Assembly: GCA_006386115.1 (NCBI GenBank)
Contig: VFIW01000011.1
Coordinates: 248,001-312,000 of the forward strand
Direction of reading: 5' to 3'
DNA: 64,000 bases
Source: Globisporangium splendens
Lineage: Eukaryota > Oomycota > Peronosporomycetes > Pythiales > Pythiaceae
Every line of letters begins with the position of its first letter. Position 1 is the first letter of the stretch. The notes under the pieces were generated by a model. That model did not search any database. It had not been told where the DNA came from and was given only the letters and a program-made list of their open reading frames with translations. The position numbers and the translations under genes were made by a program. Below are positions 10,114-19,597 of this stretch, piece by piece.

Positions 10114-12231
10114 CCGTGATTTTATGCAATGGGGACTTGGATGCAAATTGGGGAATGAGCACTCTCTGGACCCATCGTCAGCCTCGATCCACGGTCTCCT
10201 AATCGAAGCAGGCACAGCGAGAGTGTACCCACCGCAAAGATGGTTGATGCACTTCCGTTCAAGCGCGCGTTGGTGGCTCAGAGAGGGCGTGGATATTCGA
10301 TTTCACTTCGAAGTTGAGTGGCAAGCCACATCATACACAGTTGACGCAATGGATGGAACAATATGGAGCAAAGAGGTGCTTTATTGCATATATTTGGTGC
10401 CTTTGCCGAATTTGTTGTCAACATGCAGATGTGTGGCAATTGTGCAGTTTATGTGCAAACAGCAATAAGGTGTGCATTCCCACCCTCTTTTTGATAAGCA
10501 CGAAGAAAGAGCTGGCTTGGGATAAAAAGTTAGGGCCACTGAGCATCTGTGATGCCAACAGGTGGATATTTGGCTGTTTCAACCCTAGTCCGACTCAATT
10601 GCGACCGGCTTCTGATGAGCACAAATGAACATATGTATATAACCTCACAGGTATATTGACCAATCAATAGAGTTTAAGGGTTCATGATGCATGAACATAT
10701 AAAATGTGCAAGTGGTCATAAAGATGTGGAAACCCAACTTCAGTCGAAGTTGATTCCAAGTTGCACATGCGCGCACATGAATCAACCAGTCACCGAAACT
10801 GGTTGAGCGGCTGATCTGGCATGAGGCACGTCCATGAAGTCGTGACGGCAGGGGAGTCGGATTTGTGGCTCGCTGCGCTTGGTCTCACCAGCCTGGTCAG
10901 GCAGCTCACCCATAAATCCTACTCATATACTCCAGGTATCAATAACCGCAATGGAAAGTGTCGGCACATCTTTCTTTGGCATGGGGTGGAGGTACGCTGT
11001 AGTTTTGCTGGGCTCAAATGTTGATTGGGTGCAGCTTTTATTCACAAAGAAAGTCGAAAGTGACGACACCTTGAAGGTGTTGATAAACTACACGACTGGA
11101 GCACATGCTCCAACCTATTTTTTGCATCCAAAAGGGTGCAGTGTGTGATTTGAGAAACTTGCTCGCATCTCCCCCGCTCCCCTTCAACATTGCTGATTTG
11201 CATGTGCTATTAAATGCTTTTGTAGTATTAGAGTAGTGCAATGAATAAAATCATACAGTTTAGGCTTGTGTTCAATGCGAAGTTTAGTCGAAGGCAGATC
11301 ATGGAAAGTCACTTATGACGGGTATTGGCTCTGATGGATGCACTGGTTCAGGGGCAAGACTGTACCCAAGTCACTGCGGTGTTCAGTCAAAACTCATCGG
11401 TCTCCTCTCCCTTTGGTGATATCCGTCAAGGCGGACACAAGTGTCGCAATGGAAACGACAGAGGAGATTTTTCAGGCAGGCTGGAGGTGTGTTTGACTTG
11501 ATTGTTGCTGCGGCCATGTGTCGAAATGGCGAGTCTCTTTCCCCCTGTGGAGTCCATTTTTGATGGACGAGAATGGGGTCCACTCCATATGTGCCTGCAC
11601 GTTCAACGGTTCAGGCATAAGGGTGCTGAGTTTCTGAATGAGAATAACACAAACGAATATCTTGATCACTTTGGGAATGTCCAAATATGTTGAGGTATAG
11701 AGTGAGATCATATCCAAGGACTGGAGCATGACGGCGGTTCACATTGAGGCGCAGCTACTAGTTTTGCAAAGCAGCAGGGAAACAATTCAGATAAAGCTGC
11801 GGCAGGCACGGCCGTGAGAATCTTTGTTTCTTTCCAGAGCAGCGCAGCTACAGGGAGCTCCAACTATAACCATCTGTGCTTTTCGTGCACTCTGCAATGC
11901 TCCGGGGTAAGATTGAACCTCGCTCGCAGACGATTATTCTGTGACTCGAGTGCTTCGCCTCTCGTAAACGCTGTTGAGTATCAATCACGCGCATAAAGGA
12001 GATTGTGCGCTCAATCCTGCTTCTGAAGTTCATTTCAAGTCGATGGAGGTATTCCGATCACTTCAGTCTACGACACTAGTCTGTATGCTTGCTTATCTGT
12101 ACTACCTACCTATCAAAAGAAAACTACAGCAGAGCATCATAATGTTATCCTAGAACTAATTTTAAAAAGCTATCTTGGCGACTAATCTCCCATAAAATAA
12201 TCTACAAAATCGTCTGTCGGCGTTCCCCAAT
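10114..12231. other. Long intergenic region with small inverted repeats
   Basis: About 2.1 kb. I see no supported gene. Two perfect small inverted repeats sit close together: 7-bp arms at 10735-10741/10746-10752 and 9-bp arms at 10782-10790/10798-10806. The left end contains the promoter of paralogue C. Confidence 0.5.
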
Positions 12232-12900
12232 TTAGTTGATCTTCTCTTCGCTCCCGTATCGGAAGCTCCAGTTCGGATGGGATGCGAGCAGTGGCGCAGG
12301 AGACGTCGAGTTGGCGTTGCAGCGCGCCGCGTACTCGGCCGACGTCGAGCGCGACACGGATGTGATGGGCGGCAGCAGGATCGTCGGCGCCTTTGTGAAC
12401 ATGTGGCTGGACGTCGACGGTGGCGGTGGTGACGGGATCTTGTGCAGAGGTGCCGGCAACAACGGGGCGTGAGCGCGATGCACAACGGAGGACGCGCTCA
12501 ACGGCGGGAGCTGCAAATGCCGCGTCTGCACGAGCACAGCAGCCATTTCTCGCTCACGGAGGTGCTGCGCATCCATCGAAGGGGAATGCTGCTGCGGTGT
12601 CTGCTGGATCTGCTGCTGGGGGTACACGCCCTTGAGTCGGATGTGCAGATGCTGCTTGTCGTGGACGTCGTAGTCGCGGACCTCCTTATCGCCCACGACG
12701 GCGATCATCGTGAGCGGCGACGTGGAGCGCTTCATGTTGCCGCCCTTGCGCTTCTTGTCGAGGCGGCGCTGGTTGTTGTTGGCCTTCTGCCGGTGCATCT
12801 CGCACAGGTTGTGGCGCTCGCCGTTGCGCTTCACGGCGCGCTGGTTCCAGCACTTCTTGCTCGGGTATCGGCACTTGAGGGCTTCGTAATCTTCCGTCAT
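12232..12900 (-). CDS. Small C-x6-C-x15-C-x2-H basic protein, paralogue D
   Basis: 222 residues. Here the conserved core starts almost at the N-terminus: MTEDYEALK, then CRYPSKKCWN ... KRNGERHNLC-EMH, then RQKANNNQRRLDKKRKGG. The remainder is low-complexity, with Gln-rich (QQQIQQTPQQH) and Pro/Ser-rich stretches. The compact form shows that the core plus basic tail is the functional unit of the family. Transcribed in the same direction as the other three copies. Nuclear or DNA-binding function is inference from composition only. Confidence 0.75.
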   Translation of the reverse strand: MTEDYEALKCRYPSKKCWNQRAVKRNGERHNLCEMHRQKANNNQRRLDKKRKGGNMKRSTSPLTMIAVVGDKEVRDYDVHDKQHLHIRLKGVYPQQQIQQTPQQHSPSMDAQHLREREMAAVLVQTRHLQLPPLSASSVVHRAHAPLLPAPLHKIPSPPPPSTSSHMFTKAPTILLPPITSVSRSTSAEYAARCNANSTSPAPLLASHPNWSFRYGSEEKIN

Positions 12901-13030
12901 TCTTACGATTATTGTGGGCGAGCTGAGGCTGAGGCTGCTGTCGGGCTTCTCTCGTCCGGGACGAAATGCAAAATGAGAAGCGCTGGCAACGTGTCAATCA
13001 AAGAGAATCACATGGAAGACACGCACATAC

Positions 13031-13055
13031 AGAGAGAGAGAGAGAGAGAGAGAGA
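13031..13055. repeat. (AG)n microsatellite
   Basis: About twelve AG units, upstream of paralogue D on the minus strand. Confidence 0.9.
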
Positions 13056-14683
13056 AGGAAATGCTTGGTGCGCTGACGCCACTTAGTCGGAGGATGCGTC
13101 GAGAGAACAACAACAGGGCAAAAATATCATTTGTCCCCTAAGGTGGATTCTCTTTTCTGGGTGTTGATGTCAGATGGAGACTTAACGCTGTTTGGTCGAC
13201 TTTCCAAATGCTCACGAAACAGCTCTTTCGAGCCATTCTCTATATAAAACTGTGGTGCCAATTAATCGAGAATGTCGACTTAAGAGCACCGCTCTTTCTG
13301 CGCCACGCGTTTCAAAATTCGATCAGATCGCGCATCCCCTTCAGATCAAATTTATGTGCGAGATCAGCAGCCAAGGTACCCCCAACTCAACGCACAGAAA
13401 GTCGGGACTCGCGAGATAAATCAGGTTTTCACAGAATCCTGATTTTCGGAGAAATCAGTTTGAATGGTCTCGCCGATCGCAGTCAACAAACCAACTGACG
13501 AGGTCCATAAATTATAGGAAAACATACTTTTTGTCGTTGACACAGTGAACTTCGTAAAACTCACCAAGAACGATGATGCGTCTCAAAGGCGACAAATGAA
13601 CCCTGTGAGCTGGATTTTGAGCTTTCGACTTTTTCAAGCAACAAAAAGTTATATTTGTTGCACCCACACAAAAGGTACTCTCAGTTGTAGCCATCCATAC
13701 GGTAACCCATTTAAATAAGCTACCGTATATTTCTCCTGGATGCCCGAATAGTTTCACAACTGCAGTGCATGCAATGCAGTGGCGAGCGAAAGAGTGAGTT
13801 TTATATTCGGATAGCAGCGCACGAGGTGCTGTTTTCAAAGCTGAATGGCGAGATTCGCGCATATTTCCCTTTTTGTTTCGACAAGGACTGGCTGTGAAGC
13901 GGATGCCTGTAATCAAAGTCACGCGTTGCATTCGCACTGTAGCTTTGCGTTGTGATGAGAGAAGGCGCGGGGATTGAAGCGGGTGTGGTTGGGTGGGGCC
14001 ACAAGGCGAGACACCGTACTGTTGTGCCGTCAAAAATCAGGTCTCGCGCAAAATTTCACAGAAAGGGCAGCGCTCTGATTTGCCTTGAATCATGAATCAG
14101 GTTCGCTCTTCACTTGACGTCCTTAAGTCTACAGCAGAAGGTTGCGCTCGAAGTGGATGACTTTGGGATTATAACTCTAAAACTTGATATCCTTCAGTCA
14201 GAAAAAACCACCAGCAGATGTGCTCAAATCGATACAAACTCAAAGACAAAGATGAATGCTTGTCTTCAGTTGGTCTGCATTCCGTCGAAATAGGATCTAG
14301 TGGAAAGTAGTTTGGAAAAAGGGTCTTTTATTATGAAACTCTACATTGAGGTGTCGATTGAACTTGGGAATGGGGGTGAAAGTGGAGTGGGACGCCACTC
14401 TTTTGCGCTGAACTTATTCGGGTTCACTGGGAAACTTCAGTCCTGTCACGGAGCTGATTATACTGTAGTTCTGATTTGCATTTTCTCCAGGGCTATCGAT
14501 TTGCGAAATGCTCGAGCCAAACTACTTCCATAAGCGAAATGTACTGACAATATACGAAATACCTTGGCATAAATTCTCGCGAGTCTCGCTGTATATCAGC
14601 GTCAAAATCAGCACGAATGGGTGGGTCCATCCGTCGATCCCAAAATCATTCGCACACTACGCTGCCGTACGAAAATGGGAAAA

Positions 14684-14764
14684 GAAACGAGAAATTGCAC
14701 CACCGAGGCGATTGGTGTTGTTTACTCACTGTGTAAACAATACCAATCGCCTATCTCTCGTTTC
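14684..14764. repeat. Long near-perfect hairpin
   Basis: Arms 14706-14725 and 14733-14752 are complementary at 19 of 20 positions (the exception pairs as G-U in one strand of RNA), with a 7-nt loop tcactgt. An outer pair of 12-nt arms (14684-14695 and 14753-14764, 11 of 12) extends the fold, with a 10-nt bulge on the left. It could be a small-RNA precursor, a MITE core or a cruciform. Confidence 0.85.
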
Positions 14765-15028
14765 TGTGCAATACACAGCACCGCAGAGTTGATCTGTCAA
14801 ATCAAACCAGCGCCGTGTGCCCAGCAAAGCACGACCTCATGCACCAACCATGCTCGTGTCGGCCATCATTACTACCCAACGCGAAGACCAGGTGCAAGCC
14901 ATCTCTATACAAGCGATAAAAGCACATGGACGTGCATACACGATATGGCTGTTGGTGGTTTGTTTGCCATGATGCGAGAGACGGAGCAAGTCGTTTCACC
15001 AAAAAGGGGTGACTGATTTATGGCAAGC

Positions 15029-15076
15029 GCGCGATCCATTCCGTTCTTTTTTGAAGAAGAATGGAATGGGTCGCGC
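15029..15076. repeat. Loop-less inverted repeat (24-bp arms)
   Basis: Arms 15029-15052 and 15053-15076 are complementary at about 20 of 24 positions, with gcgcga / tcgcgc at the outer ends and no spacer. It lies 277 bp right of the previous hairpin and about 390 bp upstream of the next gene. Confidence 0.8.
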
Positions 15077-15464
15077 ACTACAAAGACACACAACAGGGGT
15101 CACGAGATCGATGGCTGACGCTTGATCGAGAAGCGAATACAGCACGAAATCAGTTCAGTTTCAGGACGAAAGGAAAGCACGAATCAGCTGCGAGTTACTT
15201 CGTGAATTGGCATTACTACGCTGAGTGATGCGAAGTTCATTCAAAGGGGTTTCGCGCAGATTGCTCTCTTCTCCTGTGCGTCAGGAACCCACGAACGCAA
15301 ATGGTCATCGCTACAGTGAGTCAACACCATCTCGTGCAATGGATTTTCATTTGCTGTTCAGTTCGTCATGCCCTCCATTATTCAGCTCTACCTATGAACT
15401 TATTATAGGTTGACTTATAGGTAAGTCTGCACACGCGATCTTTCGAAACGTCGCGCGCCTGTTT

Positions 15465-17881
15465 ATGGTCGCACCACGTTTGCCAAGTACTCCAGAAGAT
15501 GCGCTGATGAAGAGCTCCGCTCAAAAAATGCGCTCACGAAGAACGACACACTCCTGTCGCTGCTACTCCTCAGTTCTCTGTCTGCTTGTGCTGCTGGCGG
15601 CATGGTGTGTGCTCACCACAGCTTCGCGCGTGATCCTGCAGACCCAGGTTCCGATCCTGCATCCGTCCTCGCGCCAAGAGCTCAAGGTACTCGAGCTGTT
15701 TGCGGATGAGGAACCAGTCGACACACTCGAATCGTTCCGTGTGCGGTTCCGACAAGATCGACAATGGCGCAGTAATATCCTTCCGCAATTGTGTCAGCAT
15801 GTGCGCTGCTGCCGCGATGTGCCCGTTGTCTTTGCAACAGCAATTCGCGATGCCCAGGGTCGCCTGCTCGGAAAGTTGGAGGTTTTGGAGGGCCAAGAGC
15901 CCATTGATGCACTAGTTTCATTCTCACTCGTGCACCAAGGTATGGTCAGTTGCGAAGACCGGATCCAGATCCTGAACGCTGTGTGTCGAAAGTCCGGGAT
16001 GCGATGTACGCGCTCGCGCGCCTTGATGGACTCGCAGCGGATCAGCGGCGAGAACAATTCCACTCTCGGTGTGCTCGAAATCTATGATGACTCGGAGCCA
16101 GTGGACCAGATCTACCGCTTTGCCGTTGACCACAACCTCCCAAAGCAAGCCCTGCAGCAACTGCTCTCAGCTTTTTGCGACACTGGACGCGTACCATGCG
16201 CTCGCTCACACCCACTCGTGTATTCGCGACCAATCACGACTGAGGATGGCCGTAACCTCGGTCGATTGGAGATCCCATTGAGCGAAGAACCAGTAGACTT
16301 AGTGTATATGTTTGGCTTGCACCATGACCTCGGTAAAGAGTTTCGACAAGAGTTGTTGCGGCGCGTGTGCGAGGACAGGTATGTGCAGTGCAATCGGGAC
16401 GGCGCGCACGTGTTTGCTGCGCCGATCAAGCTGGAAAATGGCACCATCGTGGGCACGCTGAAGATCATGGAAGACGAGAAACTCGCGGATGCCGTGTACC
16501 ACTTCGCAAAGCAGACCAACACCACCGTGGATGTACGCGTCTCTATCTTGGAGACACTCTGTGGTCGCGATGGCATCACGTGCACGAGAGACCGTGCGCT
16601 GCTAAAGTCGTTATCAGTGAGTAATGGCGAAAGTGGTGGGCTGATCGGAGTGATCCACGTCCTTGAAGGCGAGGAGCCAGCTGACGTCGTGTACGAATTC
16701 GCGCAGCAGCATGGATTGTCTAACGAGGACCAGCTGATGCTGCTAGAGATGATATGTGGCATGTCGACTTGGTGTGCAATCGGTATGCTCCCGTGGTGTT
16801 TACCGTGCCGATTGCGGCTCCAAATGGCACGCGGCTGGGTATTTTAGAGCTGCTCTTGAATGAGGAGCCAGCAGACACGATCGCTCGATTCGGGAACAAG
16901 CACGGCCTCTCGAGTGAGGAGAAGCTCGATATCTGGACCGCAGTGTGCAAAGCGAGCGGCATCCCGTGCACGCGCTCGAAAGGACTTATCTACCAGACCG
17001 TGTACACGCTTCCTGGCACGGACACGCGTGAGCGACTTGACTTTATGGACGGCCAAGAGCCGACGGACATCATCTACGAGTACGGCAAGATGCGCAACCT
17101 GACGCTGCGGCAGCGCAAGCAGTTGCTGCACCAAGTGTGCAACGAGCCGAGAAGGCGGCCGAACTGCACTCGCGTCGAGCCGATGCTGCTGCAGATCCCC
17201 GTGTGGGAGACCCAGAACAAGAAGATGGGCGACCTCGAGATCCTCGAAGGTCAGGAGCCCATCGACATGGTGTACGCGTTCCTCGAGAAGCACGATCTCT
17301 TCCAGACCGAGCCACTCAACACAACGCTGCTAGAGGTCGTCTGCAACAGCACAGCCCGCGTGACGTGCTCGCGCATGCGACCGCGTCGGATCTTGTTCTC
17401 GATGCAGGCCACCTATGCAGGTATCCAGCACACGCTGCAGTACGTTCGTCCAGAATCCGACTGGATCTGCGAGCAGCAGCCTCAGGGGGGCCAAAAGTGC
17501 GTCCACTACGTTGAGATTCTAACAAAACAGTTTTGTGCGACGCACATGTTTGAGTGGAGCGGCTGCGAGTCCCGCATCCTCGACGCGCTGCGGACGCAAT
17601 TGGAAGCGTACGAGACCGCGATGTGGCGCGGCAAGGACCTGTACGCGAAGCTCGGGCTCGTCAAGTCCGCCACCCGCGAAGAAATCGACGCGGCGTACAA
17701 CACGCTAGTGAAGCGGTTCAACAACGAGACCGAGACGTACAAGTGCGAGAAGCTGCAGGAGGCATACGAGACGCTGAGCGACCCCGAGGAGAAGTATTTT
17801 TACGACCTCCCGTGCTTCAAGTTCTTTGGGCTGTGCGGCAAGAAGAAGAAAGATGGCTCCATCTCGATCACGGCCGACTAA
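15465..17881 (+). CDS. Secreted/lumenal nine-repeat protein with C-terminal J-like domain (one frameshift)
   Basis: About 804 residues if one frame change is corrected. The N-terminus (basic residues, then SVLCLLVLLAAWCVLTTAS) is a signal peptide or signal anchor; Met codons at 15507 and 15528 are equally possible starts. Nine repeats of about 75 residues follow. Each has the pattern L-x-[IV]-x-x-x-[EQ]EP-[AIV]-D-x-[IV]-Y-x-F, then a helical stretch ending L-x-x-[VI]-C, then a second Cys followed by [TSA]-R. Paired cysteines suggest disulfides in the ER lumen or outside the cell. The last ~70 residues (YAKLGLVKSATREEIDAAY ... LQEAYETLSDPEEKYFYD) match helices I-IV of a DnaJ J domain, but RFNNETET stands where HPD should be, so Hsp70 stimulation is unlikely. 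The frame changes within ggtgtgc at 16771-16777; removing one tg gives an unbroken sixth repeat. The repeat family is unknown to me. Confidence 0.8.
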
Positions 17882-18111
17882 GTGTCTACGTTTGCGTGTA
17901 TTGCTATCCTCTCGTGTAGTAGTCAAATGGATAACAGGCAATCGCTAGCAGAGACTTGTGTATTTATGATACCTCAAACCATCTCAACGGAGCTCTTCGT
18001 GCCATCAGGATGGCTACACTACAGTGCCTGTCTATGTACCTGCTTTGGTATCTTTTCTGTCTCTCGAAAAGTCGCGGTCTTTCTTTCTGGTTACACCATC
18101 CATCCATAGAT

Positions 18112-19500
18112 ATGTCCGAGACGATCCTGGGCTTCATGGACTTGGTCGTTCCTGCTCTGCTGCCCCAGATGGTGCTGGAGTCTCCGCTTCCGCAAGGAGC
18201 AGGAGCTGCGGGCAGTGACGATGATGCTTCGTCGTTCGTGAAGGCGCTGCAGCAACAGATGGCCAGCGAAGCCTCCACTGCGAGAACAATCGTCGTTGTC
18301 TGTAGCAGCGTGTCCTTGATTGCAGCACTGGCGCTCATCCTGTGCTTCCTGGCCTTCCAAGAATCACGGCGATGTGGACGTCGACTGCTGCTCTGTCTCC
18401 ATGTGGCGGACGCTGGCGCAGCCTGCGCGTGGCTGCTGGTGCTGTGGGTCCCTGAAGCCAACCCAGACGCTGGTGCTGGATCGTATACTACCCCTGGAGT
18501 GTGCTATGCGCAGGGGTACCTGCTGCTCTTCTTCCTGCTCGCGTCGTACCTCTGGACGGGGTGCTTTGCGTTCCACCTCTTCCAGCTCCTTGGGCGGCGC
18601 GTCAAGGCGCCCGAAGTGTACGAAGCGCGGTACCAACTCGTCTCCTGGGGAGTCCCGCTGCTCGCGGTGCTGCATGTGTACCTGCAGCAAGCGCTCGGGT
18701 ATCACTTGGTCGGTGAGAGTGGTCTCCCGTGGTGCTGGCTGCGCTCCTGGAGCGACTTTGAGTGGGTGACAGGAACCGTGTATGTCCAACTGGGAGTGTT
18801 TTACGGACCCGTGCTGCTCATCTGGCTGCACAACATCGTCACGTATCTCTCACTGCTCTACAAGATGGTACGTTTGCTTTAGGTTGCTATCATATTACCG
18901 ATAGCGAAGTCTACTTACGCGGTATGTGTGGCCAGCAAAGCGACGCGATCTCGACCAAAGTGGAGACGCAAATCTGCTTCCGGATGCTCGCGTACAGCGC
19001 CGTGTTCTGCCTCACACTTATGTTTGGCTTTGTCCAACTGCTCTACCAGGTGCGCACTATAACATGGTACCTGTCGCTGTTGATTTTGCATCATGTACTC
19101 AGTCAACTTACTGACTAGGCGATCGTCCCGGACCACGCGCTGAGCTCTGCGCTGCTCTATTTCATGTGCATCTTGACACCACTGCAGGTACACAATTAGG
19201 GTGCATTCTTGAGTCGGTATAAGCATTGTGCTGCTTTCCTTATGTACGAGTCTAACTGGTGGATATCGACATTGTAGGGCGCCATGAACGCTTTCGCCTA
19301 CGGCGTCAATCGCAAGGTACGGCAAGCACAAAGGTCATCCGTCAACAATGTTGAGCGTGAATTACTTATTGATCATTCATTGAAACGACACCACTGCCAA
19401 TTAATTATGTTCTTTGCTTCTTTCTCTTGTGTTTTGTCCCTCTTAGCTTTGCCAGCGCATCGCGCAGTCCTGCTCTCGCCTCTGCTCACGCCGTAGATAG
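18112..19500 (+). CDS. Seven-transmembrane receptor, cAMP-receptor-like GPCR
   Basis: Five exons: 18112-18867, 18936-19049, 19119-19187, 19278-19316 and 19447-19500, all phase 0 with GT-AG introns; 343 residues. Seven hydrophobic segments are visible: TM1 TIVVVCSSVSLIAALALILC, TM2 around LLLCLHVADAGAAC, TM3 around LLLFFLLASYLWTGCFAF, TM4 around SWGVPLLAVLHVYL, TM5 around VQLGVFYGPVLLIWL, TM6 MLAYSAVFCLTLMFGFVQLL and TM7 ALLYFMCILTPLQGAMNAFAYG. The GLPWCW motif before TM5 and LQG-x-x-N-x-x-x-YG in TM7 are typical of the Dictyostelium cAMP-receptor-like (CRL/CAR) group. The C-terminus after TM7 is short, Arg- and Cys-rich. The ligand is unknown. It lies 230 bp downstream of the repeat/J-like gene and converges with the molybdoenzyme gene (97 bp apart). 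Confidence 0.8.
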
Positions 19501-19597
19501 CTTGTTTCGTTCATACGCACATACGCAACACGTACATTGTCCCCTCCTATCATAATTGCAAAACAAATGTTTCTTTCCCTCGGGTTTCCATCGCTTC

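Larger units (their letters stand above)
12901..15464. other. Long intergenic region with GA microsatellite and hairpins
   Basis: About 2.5 kb without a supported gene. It holds a GA run (13031-13055), one long hairpin at 14684-14764 and another at 15029-15076 (listed separately). The rest shows no recognisable structure. Confidence 0.5.
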
